From Heliocidaris tuberculata (Eukaryota; Echinodermata; Echinoidea; Camarodonta; Echinometridae): 64,000 nt of DNA. The stretch's first letter is position 1. Each line of letters begins with the position of its first letter. Where the stretch lies: positions 61,853,108 to 61,917,107 of the forward strand of contig CM046832.1 in assembly GCA_025618425.1 (NCBI GenBank). The letters run 5' to 3'. Both the position numbers and the translations under genes were made by a program. Shown here one piece after another: positions 25,742-37,053 of this stretch. The notes under the pieces are model-generated. The model worked only from the letters and a program-made list of their open reading frames with translations. It had not been told where the DNA came from and searched no databases.

Positions 25742-28195
25742 CTTTTGTATGATTAATGATTACTGAAAATAATTATATTGATTGAGAGTAGACTCTCACC
25801 TATATATTAGCTGAGATTTTTTAATTCAATTGTCATTCCGTTTGTAATCTCATGTTGCATAAAGTAATCTTTCTTTACCAAACAATACAATAAAACTTTC
25901 TTGTATTTTCAGGAAGCAAATAAATATTCATTGAAGGTTAATATTCAATAGGGCCTACAGTTACGTAATGTAACATTTGTTATATATTTGTCGTTTTTCA
26001 TGCCTCTATCATCATTATTTATATTAAGAGTATTTTATTCTTTACCAAAATATTCTTCTTATTTGGATTTACATTACAGTGATCACAACTGAAATAATGA
26101 ATATAATTATTAAGATCTTTGATATTAATTACGTTATCATCACCACTGCCATCAACATGTATCGTTGATAACATAATGATTATAAACAAATGTTTTATAT
26201 AAATTGTTGTTGATTTTTGCTTTTTTAAGGATTGTAACAAATAATGTAGGTAGTATTGAAATCAATTATTGAAGAAAAACAGCAATAGTTTCAGCAGTAG
26301 CAGCAATGATAGGAAAATGATAAACGAAGCAGTCGTAGTTAAAACATTAGAAGCAACAACTAACTATACATGTATAGTAGCAGTAATATCAATAACCATG
26401 GCAATACCAGTACTTAGAGTTACACATTTAGTATTAGCAATATCATCAGCAGAAGTGAAGTACACTCAAATGTTGTTCTAGTATCGTTTATGGCATTCTA
26501 TAACTATTCAGCTTGTACATTAATTACTACTTCTATAAACCGACTTTCAGGAACATATAAAACTGCAGTACAGTATTTACTGTATAGCCGGATCGACCAT
26601 TATTAATGAGCTAGCATTACTATTGTTGCAGTGCCTACGTAACGGGGTCATTGCAGTTAAAATGATCGGATCTCCGTCTTTGTCATGATTCTTCTCTTTT
26701 TTTTCGGGAAGAGGAATCTCATTGTTAGTGGAAGGTTAGGATTCACTAGCTTTCACCCCGGCAGTTCAGTGACGAAAATGAGAAGTAAATAAGGGGAATA
26801 TTCCACAAAGACGAAGTCGATCTGATCCTGAGATAGCATTGTAAAGCACTGAGATTTTTTGCAAATATATCTCAGCGAGCATGGAGAGTCAATAGCTTGT
26901 GACACATTTTTTAAGCACTTTTGATTCAGTTTAACTCACCCGAAGAGCACAACTCGTTATCATTGATGAATGAGCGAATGTGACAATTATGATCTACACG
27001 TTCAGAAACGCATACAATTTCTTGGAAAGTTTTAAAAACTGACAAAACTGTGTCATATTTTGATGCTTGAAGCTGCTACAATTGATGTTGTCCAGCTATA
27101 AACACATGCATGACATGTAAGTAGAGTACTGCTTCATTGCTGCTTCATCATGTTCATAGTGTTATTTTATAACAGTCTCCTTGTCGAAAAGCTCAACGTT
27201 TGTCTTACAACCCAAACGATGCACATTTATTTAAGCTTTTTTTACAATGACGGTTTTCTCCACAATCAAACAATTTACTGACTGATTATTATGATGAATT
27301 GACGTATACTGACTTCGCCTCTCTGTAAAGATAATTATCAGATTAAAGTCAAATATTATTGGCTTATTTACTAGAAAAGCAGCGTGACAGCTATTCATGT
27401 GTTTAATCTCATGCCACTCTAATATGAAAAAAACGATAATGCTTTTCTGTCAGTTTTAGATTGCGATTATGCGAATATCATATTAAGCAAAGTAATAATT
27501 CTGACGAAATCAATATTTTCTCTCCAATTTTACAAGAAATTTGAAAACAAGCTACAAACATTCTGCCTCTCACCCTTACATTATCAAAATCCTTTAATTG
27601 TCTTCTTTGCACAGTATTCTTTATTACTTAAACAATTTGAAGTTATTTTCACTGAAATACCTTCAAAGGGTTTGATAAAACTTCCTTTTAATATTACTAA
27701 TTGGAAAAGGTCTACAATATAGGGTATAAAAAGATGAGAGTATACCTTCGGAAAAAAGCTAGAATAAGTCGGTTTTCTTGTGTTGATCTTTCAAAGTACA
27801 TAGTCTTTCATTGTTTTACAATTCAAATGATTTCACTATATTAAAACTTGAAAATAAAATAAAATTGAATTAATGACCTATCTTCAGGTTGTCTGCAAGC
27901 GATGGTAAAGTAAAATTGCACAGCGTATACACAAATGTCATTTGACTGTTTTACTTGTGATCCTCAGACTTGACATTAAACGTGTAATATTTCAATAGTA
28001 CCCTTACGGTGGTTTATCACTGCTTGTGTGTACGAATTGATGATTGCATGGTAAATGTATGATATTAACAATATAATTTCGGTACAATGTGGATGTTCAG
28101 TTTACTTTCCAATATATTTATTTTGTCACTGAAAACACCCTTTGTTTTATTAATGATATTAAAAACAATGGAAGAGATTGAGAAAAGTAGAATAA
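25741..28195. other. Upstream intergenic DNA, possible distal regulatory region
   Basis: Largely unique AT-rich sequence. At 26664-26683 and 26805-26827 there is an imperfect inverted pair (GATCGGATCTCCGTCTTTGT against ACAAAGACGAAGTCGATCTGATC) in a complex island. No gene is supported. Confidence 0.4.
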
Positions 28196-28417
28196 ATGAA
28201 AGGATAGAGAGGGAGAGACAGTGAGAGAGAATGAGATTGAGAGTGGGAAGGGAAAGGGGAAGAGAAAGAGAGAGGAAGAGAGGAAGAGAGGGGAAAGAGA
28301 GCGGATGGTAAAGCGTGCGAGAGAGAGAGAGAGAATGAGAGAGAGGAAAAGCAAGAGTGGGGGAGAGAGGGGAGAAGGATATATATAGAGAGAGAGGGGG
28401 AGAGAGAGAGAGAGAGA

Positions 28418-28454
<37 letters not shown>

Positions 28455-28495
28455 AAAGAGAGAGAGAGAGAGAGAGGGGGGGGGGGGGAGAGGGG
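28196..28495. repeat. 300-bp homopurine GA tract
   Basis: Nearly uninterrupted (GA)n, GGA and GAAA sequence on the plus strand, ending in a run of ten or more G. It begins about 1.2 kb upstream of the Hox coding start. Long open frames across it on either strand are artefacts of the repeat. Confidence 0.9.
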
Positions 28496-28544
28496 GATGC
28501 CATGGGAATACACTGTTGTCGATACACTTTGAATATACTTAGCG

Positions 28545-28735
28545 CCTTTCTTGATGATACTGCTGTACTTTCCTGTTTATTTAACGATGATTTGTCATTC
28601 TATTTTGATTAGTCGTTTCTACTTGTATTGATTTTTCTTTTGTATTTTGTTGTATGATCTGATGATAATCCAAAGTTGTGGACGTGTTTCAGTCATTTGA
28701 TTTGATTTGATTTGATATGATTTGATTTGTATATG
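28545..28735 (+). mobile_element. Possible LINE 3' tail with (TTTGA)n
   Basis: T-rich sequence ends with (TTTGA)n at 28697-28730, resembling a pentamer-tailed non-LTR element end. No coding sequence remains, so this is a weak call. Confidence 0.3.
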
Positions 28736-28924
28736 TCAATTACACAATGAGTTTCTGTCAACAAGATGGTTTCATGGTTGTTGCCTACTTGAGTGGCCCA
28801 CCCTCATCCTCTCACACAAACGCAAACATCCCAAGGTATGAGGGGATCTCTTTCTATTAACAAGAGAAAGAAAAAGCAATCGAAATATTTCAGCTGAATG
28901 GGGCAAACTGCCAGTGGACACTGC

Positions 28925-28970
28925 GTGACCAATCATTTCAATGGGTGTCTGGGGGCTTTTTATATCGGAA
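28925..28970 (+). promoter_or_regulatory. Candidate core promoter of the Hox gene
   Basis: A CCAATCA box at 28929-28935 is followed 24 bp later by a TATA-like TTTTTATAT at 28957-28965, in the correct orientation for the Hox gene. Transcription from about 28990 would leave a leader of roughly 730 nt before the ATG at 29719, including upstream ATGs. The elements are seen; the promoter role is inference. A start closer to the ATG, or an upstream non-coding exon joined at a TTTCTGCAG acceptor ending at 29700, is also possible. Confidence 0.35.
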
Positions 28971-29169
28971 TCCGGCTCTCGCTTTTAACAAAACCCGATG
29001 TGACACAAGAGTTGACCAGCCAAATTTTGGAGTGTTCTATTAAAGTTGTGGTGGTGGTAAGAAGTGCCCCTCCTTCTTACACTGGCATAACGATACCCTT
29101 TCTTAGTGGTGGATAGTATTCGTGACCATGACGCGTTGCTGCACCATCGTTACCGCCACGGCAGCACAG

Positions 29170-29480
29170 GGGTGGCCATAAATTTGCGCATGAGACTCAT
29201 TTGCCAGTGGAACTGGTTGCGAGCAAGATCAAAGGAGAGGCGGTGGGCGATTGCGCAGATTTCGGGCCCCGCGTTATTGTTTTCTATTTGACTCAAGTCC
29301 CATAAAGCCGATAAGAAAGGGGTCGCAGGACTTCAAAGAGGGTGAGGAGACAGAATAGAAGAGAAAAGCGCGTTAGAGCGATCCACCAGATTTCGACCAC
29401 ATGATAATAAAAAAAACTGTACTATATGAAGTGGACTTAGTGTGATGGGTGTTCGTAGTAAGCAGAGATCACGTGACAGA
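29170..29480 (+). promoter_or_regulatory. Putative proximal regulatory cluster (Tcf, Cdx/Hox, GATA, E-box)
   Basis: Within 310 bp upstream of the coding start are a Tcf/Lef core ATCAAAG (29228-29234), two CCATAAA words (29176-29182, 29300-29306), which match caudal and posterior-Hox preferences, GATAAG (29310-29315) and CACGTG (29470-29475). Posterior Hox genes in echinoderms are expressed in the hindgut and vegetal territory under Wnt control, so Tcf and Cdx inputs are plausible. Short motifs occur by chance, so only their clustering in a non-repetitive block is suggestive. Confidence 0.35.
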
Positions 29481-29718
29481 GTTGTAAATGTTGATTAGCA
29501 TACGGAAGGGTCGCCGAGGTCGGATGGTAGTCATTCAGACAGTTTACTTGACGAAACGACGGAAGGGTTTAGAATCGAGCACCCTTGCCTCCCTAATTTC
29601 CTACTGCTGCTTGATACTAAATGATACAGAACCAAAAGGGAGGAACTCACAATTTTCTTCTTCGGTCCACGCTCTGCAATAAAAAAAAGCATTTCTGCAG
29701 TAGTGTTTTCTGGCCAGT

Positions 29719-30250
29719 ATGCAGATCGGTATGGAACAGGCTTGGCCAGCTCAACGCCCTACAGGAATGGACAGTTGTGCTGCAGAATACCGAGGCATTT
29801 CTGCCCCCATGAATGGACTCTACGGAACGAGCAGTCGACAACGGGCCTCTTGCAACGCAATGGTCAGCGTCAGCTCTTCAAATCCTGACCAGCTGAGTGC
29901 TTTCCACTACTCCTACCCCATGTATAACTCACCCACCGAGTCAAGTTTGGCGGCATCCAGTGCAGGGGACGAGCTGCCACCGGGGGCCGCCGGGAGTGGG
30001 GTGTCTCCAGCGGCAGCCGCAGCCGCCTGGAATACCAGCGAAATCCGTGGTGGAGCCGCTGCCGTCGCCGCCGCCGCTCATGGGGCAACGCCTCGCCCTT
30101 ACGCCAATACATTCGGCAACACATTTCTAACTCACGCCGGCTCCCCTCCCCATCACGCCCATATGGCCCATCAGCAGCAATACATGAGTAGCAACGCTTA
30201 CGGCTCCCCGTACGGTCTCCACAACTCACCATATCCTCTTGATATGACAG
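29719..30250 (+). CDS. Hox11/13b: Posterior Hox transcription factor Hox11/13 type, coding exon 1
   Basis: Encodes residues 1-177 and the first base of codon 178 of a 336-residue nuclear DNA-binding protein. This is the poorly structured N-terminal arm: Met and Ser rich at first, alanine runs at residues 98-103 and 113-120, a lone Trp104 after the first Ala run, and a His/Gln/Tyr/Pro-rich end (residues 139-173). No YPWM hexapeptide is seen, as expected for posterior Hox proteins. An in-frame TAG at 29701 limits how far upstream the start can be. Met1 has A at -3, and Met5 (29731) is an alternative with G at -3 and +4. The exon ends ATGACAG|GTAAGT, a strong donor, giving a phase-1 intron. Codon use is GC-richer than the surroundings, which supports real coding. 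The paralog letter (b rather than a) is a judgement from the homeodomain and could be wrong. Confidence 0.85.
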
Positions 30251-33200
30251 GTAAGTAACATCAGACCCGTTATATCACCCCTTCTCCAGCCCATAAACAT
30301 CACCCAACGATCGCATAAAACAAACTATCTATCTCCCTTTCCCATTATACCCACAACACTATTACGCCATTTTATGCGACTATGAATTGCACCTCTCGAT
30401 TCAAGCACCGGTCCTTTGGGATCCTCTTACATCGTATAATTTTTGATATCATCTTCTCTCCTCAAATTTACACTTTGTAATTATTTTGGGCTGGAATCTT
30501 GAAACTCGTCAATTTCTGTGCACTTTTCCTACGTGGGACACGACCATGGCGATGACGATGTTATGATTGTTTGTAATACGTGTACTCCCTCAGATTATTC
30601 CTTCATATCTATTCCACTTTTTCTTTACGGTAAAATCCTTGATCTCTATTATAAAAATTTAATATTTTTGTAAAGTATATTACTTACATTTTAAGCATAT
30701 GTAATCTGAAAAAATGTCATGATATTTTCGAAGGGATTGACATTGATATGAATTGATATTCATTTACAATTAACATGTACTTATACTAGTTGAGTGAAAC
30801 ACAAATATCAGATCGCATTTGAATGCATCATTCCTTGAATTTTATACGAACACTGAAGAATATCATATATCCGATTTTTTTACATGTATTGTCAAACATG
30901 GAATAAGACAAATTTGTCTTTTAGTGTTATCACTTCAAGTTACATTTGTGAATTCTCTAGCACGATTTCTACTAGAAAATGTGCAGATCTTTAAAAAATA
31001 TATTACTTTTGGCTCTTTCGCATTTTACAACAAATTCCCTTTTCTATTGCTCGCTTTCTTTGACCTCTTCAAGAGAAATAATCAAACACTTTGCAAACAT
31101 AAGGTCAATTACCTAATGTAGTTTATGAAATGAAATCGGTGATTTAGACTTGAAGATTGAAATATTCTCGATGCTCTAATTGTTAATCACCAGAAAGGGT
31201 TTTTCTGAAGGACTTTCTGGAATATTTAGAAAATCAAATCACTCACCACATAACACATGCACGCTGCACGAATTGTACAGTGTAAGATATAAAGTGCACA
31301 TGCAGTTCCTATTTCTCTTTGAAAATTAATTTGGGATGTATATAATAGTTTGATATTATATGTTTATACCAGAAAATGAATAACAAATGTTAAAATGTCT
31401 TTAATTTGTCTGTTTAGTTGTTACCATTCACAGCGTTTTAGCTTGGGTGTCAGTATAGTAAAAGGTTGTTTGATTTAGGTTATCGTCATGGATAGCTGCA
31501 ATATATATATTTAAAAAAAATTGTTTAACAGCTACGAATCAACATTTCTTAAAATAAAGTTATATGGAAAGCTCAGTTTTTATTTGTGTATGGAAAATTA
31601 ACCAAACAAACTATGGTTGACGTGTTGTAGTGCCATACTTTTATAGTTTTACACGTTTCCTTCACTGTATGCTGTACGATATTCCATCATTATGATCAAA
31701 CATCACTTCATTTTAAATATTTCCATACACTTTCTAAAAACAAAAGTAGTTTGAATATTAGGTGTAATTTGATGAACTTTTGTCATAGCGAGAAAAGGAA
31801 GTGGAATTGTGAGCTTTTGTAAAGGCTATTTGGTGATAATATAGCATTGCTCTTTGCTCTTATCAATTCTTAATTTATCGGCAAACACATTACGATCTTA
31901 CTATGGATGACTCGGATTCAGCGCTAATTCAGCAGTGACAGAATGGTCATTTGACATGTTAAAAGAAGCGAAAAGTAGATTGGTCGTTTATTAGCAGCAA
32001 ACTTATGTCCAGTATTTAAGGGGTAAATATTCATATAGTTGCAATAAATGAAATTAGAAGACTGTTCTTTTTAAAATCGTACAATGAAATGTTATTACGC
32101 TCTATGAATAATTTCACTAACATGTATATGCAACTCGACTTACAAGAGGTACAGAAAATTAATAGCCTAGTTATACAAATCATGATAAAATCTTAGTTCA
32201 ATGGGGGGGGGGGGAATAAATATTAAAAAATGGATTTAACCTAATATGTATATTTAGGGTAATAATTATCAATTAAGTTCCATGCCATTGCTGTCAAATA
32301 CACGTCGACAGAAATATCTTCAACATCAAGATATATAGAATCTTTTAAAATAGGTTTTATCACACATCTGATTTAGGCTAATACAAAGGAGTATTATAAT
32401 TCCTTGCTAATACGTATTATTTTACATACAGATTATTAAAGTCAATAAAGTGCAGTATATAACAGCGAAGGAGTAAAATTTTAAGATATCTTTGAAACAT
32501 ATTTCATTACTTATCACATAGTACAAGAATATTTCTGTTCATGACTGGAAATACTGGTAGGGTATGTTAAGAAAGACAAAGTTATACAACATTATCATTT
32601 TCGGATCACGTCTTTTATCACAGATATATAGTTTTGTAAAACGGAAAATAGTACTTCTTGTAAATTATTTAGAACTACAATTTCAGTCAGATGTACTGTG
32701 ACATAAATAAATGGGAAAGTTTTACGATATTTTGTTGAAGTAATTTTCGAGTAATATTTCAAAAAAGAAAAGTGGACAACTTTTCACCAGTGGACAACAG
32801 TAGAAAAGAGATAATGATAGAATTTTAAGTAATTTCCATGGCATCATTTTCACATAAGGAGAAAATTTTATTCATTTTTGCAACCTTTTCAATTTAATTC
32901 GTCAAAAAAGTACCATTGAAGGGGGTGGGGCGGCATCATAGGTGAAAGAGAGGGGAGAAAAAAAGAAAGGGGATTATTTTTGGTGAACAGAAATTCCCTC
33001 GGTTTGGTACATATATGCAATTACATGAAGGTTATTGGTTTATTAGAAGAAAACGACAGTTATGTCGGTTGTAACTGCAATTGATATCTGCCAATTACAC
33101 ATCGTCTGTCATTACAAGAGCAAGCATTTTGAATAATTTTACCCCCTAACTTCTTTCATCTACTAGTTTATTGCGGCTATAAAAGCATATGACGTGTGTG

Positions 33201-33399
33201 ACATATCTCGCATTAAACTAAATCAACTGGAAAATATTTTACCCGTCTGTTATATAAGAAAAGGACCTCAAGTGGGATTATGTGAAATGAGAGTTATTTA
33301 GGGAAATGCTGGTAGGCCTAATTTTTGCTCGTTTTCTGATAAGTTTTATTGGAGAAAAAGTTAGGGAAATAAAGACTTTGCGTTACTTGAAGGTTGAGT

Positions 33400-33960
33400 T
33401 TAAGCAGATCTGAATGACCCGGATGGCGGTGTGTTAGAGCCTGTTATTCCCAGGAGTAATTAAGTGTCCCCTTTTATTCACAGTGATCGTACTATTCATG
33501 CCAAAGACGTCCGGTTTATCTTTTCTTTTCAACAAGTGTGAACAATCTAAAGTGGGAGTATTGTTCTTCCCCTTTTAGCAACGGTTTAGCATTGGAATTA
33601 ATTGAGGAGAATCAATGGTTTGTATACCATGTTGTCTCCGTGAAAGGACGAACACTGTCGGATCACAATCACAATTGTAGCCGCGGCTCAGCGATAGTTG
33701 TGCGGGTAGGTCCGTTCACGGAGACTTGAATAGCAAGCGTGGAAAGGTTACATCACCCTGCCTTTTTGTCTAATCCACTATTTGCAAGAAATCGAACGCC
33801 GCGTTGTCTTGTGAATACGGATAATCTCTTGTTAGATGTAATTGATATTCCCCGCATTGATGAAGGAAATTTGAAGGAATCTATAGAAATTAATCGGCTT
33901 GGGAGAGAAAGGAACGGTCTAAACTTGTTTACAATGATGTGATTTAATCGAGGGGAGATC
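33400..33960 (+). promoter_or_regulatory. Candidate intronic regulatory island with inverted repeat
   Basis: A non-repetitive block with higher complexity and more CpG than its flanks. It includes a near-perfect inverted pair, GTCTCCGTGAAAGGAC (33634-33649) and GTCCGTTCACGGAGAC (33710-33725), with 15 of 16 matching. Between them lie the palindrome ACAATTGT and CCGCGG. ATTGTT and ATCAATGG words (Sox-like) are nearby. The structure is seen; the regulatory role is inference. Confidence 0.35.
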
Positions 33961-35597
33961 TGTTCGGCCAGTCGGTGGTGACAATTGACGGGAAGAAAAG
34001 CACTGGGTCAGTTTGGTCATTGCACTGGTCAGAGAGGGTAGAGATCAAACAAGCCGGTGGTCTCGAAGCTTTCTTAAGATTGGAAAGGATCAATTGAATG
34101 TGATACAAGTTAAAAGAATGTTTGGTTAAGGAGCCTTTCCCCCAGACAAATATAATCCGTCAAGAATGAAACTGATATCTTCCCGTAGCTGAACCATTGG
34201 TGTAGCGTATGGGTCGGCCACATAGACAGCATACATGTGCATGACTTAGTTTCTTAAAGAAGTTTGATTGTTTTGCATCGTTCATACTTTCAACTGGACA
34301 ACAATTTAATAACGTTACTTCCGAAAAGATGGAAAATGATATGAACATGATCAACGTACAATTCGTTATTTTGTCTTGCACAATGTATAATGCCAATGAG
34401 TGCGAAATTGCCATTTTAATCGATAAAGTTTTTCATGTAGTTCATGTAGCGTTGTTGTATCTGTTTTTGTTTGCTCTGCCAATATCTTTTCAAATTGGTG
34501 ACAAAATTACAAAAGAAATATTGTCACTTTTTTTAAAAAATATGACGAATTATTCATAGAAAAAAGTTTATGGTTCTGTATTTCTTTATTTTTCTTCTAA
34601 ATTTAGTAATGTTAGCCCACTAGTTACACGTACAAGCTGCCTGTATCCTGTATGTATATTAACAAGCTAATTTTTGCTGTTTACGGTGAAGCTGCCATTA
34701 GTATTTTTACTAATTAGGGATTAATACTTTATGGAATCGAAGTCATATCAATAAGAAACCTCTCAAGTCATGCAATTTGGATACAGAATTCACCAAAGGT
34801 CAAGTTTGGTCTTTATACCAAAGGATTCGTTGCTCCCACCCCCACCCCCCTTTTTTTCATCTGAGTCATCTCTAAACCCTAAACTATACATGAGAGATCA
34901 TAAGAGTGACGAATGACTCTCATAAAGCGTAAACTCATTTCCAAAGTGGATAAACAACGGTAATCTTGCATAATAACCAAACTTTGCAGTCATGCAGCGA
35001 AAGCGAAGCATTAATAATTCATCTCCCTGCGCTAAGTTTGTTTGTGAGTTGAGCGAGAGACTTAACTAAAGCGAGAGCACTCGTTGTAAGTCATAATTCA
35101 GAAGCTTCCCAGTGCTTATTACGCCTCTCGAGGGCTCATAGATCAGACACAAGGTTGAGATGTCATGATGATGCAGTTCTAGGCTTCCAGGAATCATCGC
35201 CTTCATGATTCTGATTAAAGATGACACGATGGCACTTGAAACTGGTCAAGGGTAGCCCGATCATGACCATTCTAGTTTTAAAGGTGTTATTCACATTTTG
35301 AATGCTGTGGTGCAGTGTTATGAACAGGATGATAATCCCTCAAGAAAAAAAGGGACATTACATTTTAAAACAATATTTCTTTGATAATCAACTTGTTTAG
35401 TCCACAAGTCAAAAGTCATTAATATGCCAAGAGGTTGCAGAATATGAAGATAAAAAGGATGCAATATTTCCCCCTTTGACACAATAAATGATGATACTTT
35501 TGCCTGATACTTTCAATGTGCTTCCGGGCAGCTGAGAGACAGATTTGTGCACGATTTCCACTTTCATTTTCAATTCAATATTACTTCAAACTTTACC

Positions 35598-37053
35598 TTA
35601 AAGGGTGACTAAATTAAAAAATTGATTGCCCATTTTTCGTAGGAAGGAGTCATCAGGAGCCAAAAAATATCTATCACACACTTTTGTATGCATTCAGTCG
35701 TATTTTATAATCATTTGAAAAGTACATTTTTGCTGATTTACACAGTCATAAGCCCCGCCCCTAAAAAAACCCCATCGAGCGACATCATGATCACGTGATC
35801 TGTGACGTACGAGAAGTAAGGGAAAAATATTCCACCAACCTATACCGTGCGCGCCCGCAGGCCCCGGCAGGCCCAGCCCGGTGCCGAGCATGACATTCAC
35901 CGCATCGACCATTTGCATCGCATATTTTCGTGTGTTTAATTCCTCACAATAACTTTGATTTTGGGACACAATTTCATCAGTAATGCCAAATCGGTGTATA
36001 GTTGCGGGCTGTAGCAAGACCCCTAAAGATGATGTAAGCCTACGTACATCATTTTCCTAAAGATGAAAATCTACGGAAATTGTGGGTCGCAACAGTATTC
36101 TCACGCGGGCAGAGTGGCAAGGGCCAAGCGAGTGGAGTACAATTTGCAGTGATCACTTTTCTTCTCCAGCAGCTGCAGCAGCTTCACCCGCGGCCCCTTC
36201 CCCCGCGACCCCTTCACCATGCCCTGGCCTGTCTTCTGCGAGGGGTTCAAACATAATGGTTGAATTTCCCTTGCCACTGCACTTGAGCTTCTTCTCTTTC
36301 GGTATCGATAAATCATCTGATAAATCAGAGTTCGTATCTGGCTCAAAAAAGGCCTCCAAATCGGACTCGCGATCACTATCCATCTCTCTAAGTTACTCGA
36401 AGAATCCAGCCAAACATCTAAGTCAGTACTACCGTAGTACATGTAAAGCGAAGTAAAAAAAGGCGAGAGTGAAAACAAACCAAACAAAAGCGTTCACCAG
36501 TCGCTTAGTACGAGGGGGAACATAGTTGCCGTACTAAAGATGTGTAGTACATTGCACAGACGCATAAAACGGCTGTGTACGCGTTTAAGACCAATGCAAA
36601 ACTATCGTTCGGCAAGCTCAGATGGATGAGAACATTGTTCAAAGAAAAGTTAAAAAAACAAAACAAGAGCTGTATATTCGGGCAAAAGTGTTCACTGATC
36701 TTAAAGAAAATATATTGCTAATGATTATTCACTCCTTAGACTGTATTAATTAATTTCCCTTTTTCATAAATTGTCTGTTGAACAGAGGGGTCAAATACCG
36801 CATTGTGTGTACAATGTTACATTGCCGCAGCCTGTAGATCTTGTGCCTCTTACTCTTCATACGTCACTTGGGGGTGTGACGTCAATTAGCCAATCAGCTC
36901 ACGAGTTTTAAGGAACGGTCCCAAAACCTCTACTTTTCCCCTTTTTCGCCAAAACGAGACATAATTTTGACAATCAATTGCCAGATTCGTGATTTGAATG
37001 CAAAAATACATGGAAACAGCACCCTTTTTCTCTCTAATTTAGTCACCCTTTAA
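35598..37053 (+). mobile_element. THAP-domain DNA transposon, copy 2, both ends present
   Basis: Bounded by a perfect 19-bp inverted repeat, TTAAAGGGTGACTAAATTA at 35598 and its reverse complement ending at 37053 (1,456 bp). It is nearly identical to copy 1 (20681-22114). If TTAA is the target duplication the ends are AGGGTGAC; if TTAA belongs to the inverted repeat no clear 8-bp duplication is visible (ACTTTACC against GCACTACC). The body holds a THAP coding remnant, an opposite-strand acidic frame, an MYC/USF-type CACGTG near the left, and CRE plus CCAAT near the right end (36877-36884, 36890-36896). It is non-autonomous as it stands and lies inside the Hox intron in the sense orientation. 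Confidence 0.85.
35983..36456 (+). pseudogene. THAP zinc-finger gene remnant, copy 2, C2CH residues retained
   Basis: Starts MPNRCIVAGCSKTPKDDVS (Cys5 and Cys10, first half of a THAP zinc site). The frame then runs to a TAA at about 36058-36060. One frame over comes HHFPKDENLRKLWV, and another shift gives RAEWQGPSEWSTICSDHF, whose C-x2-H (Cys codon 36145-36147, His codon 36154-36156) completes the C2CH set. After it comes an Ala/Ser/Pro tract and a Ser/Lys-rich tail to 36456. The two frame changes are shared with copy 1, so they were present before the element last moved, unless they mark very short introns. A GTAAGC word at 36035 could be a donor. No catalytic DDE or RNase-H region is visible, so it is a THAP-only remnant. 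Confidence 0.65.

Noticed and set aside
28118..28542. Long open frames rich in Ser/Leu/Pro or Arg/Glu on both strands
   Set aside because: They are translations of a GA microsatellite, with no codon bias or domain.
29870..30232. Minus-strand frame opposite Hox exon 1
   Set aside because: A shadow of GC-rich coding sequence; the plus strand has the splice-linked Hox frame.
35694..36017. 107-codon minus-strand frame inside the THAP transposon
   Set aside because: It overlaps the left arm and the antisense of the THAP start; the equivalent frame in copy 1 (20777-20980) is shorter and disrupted.
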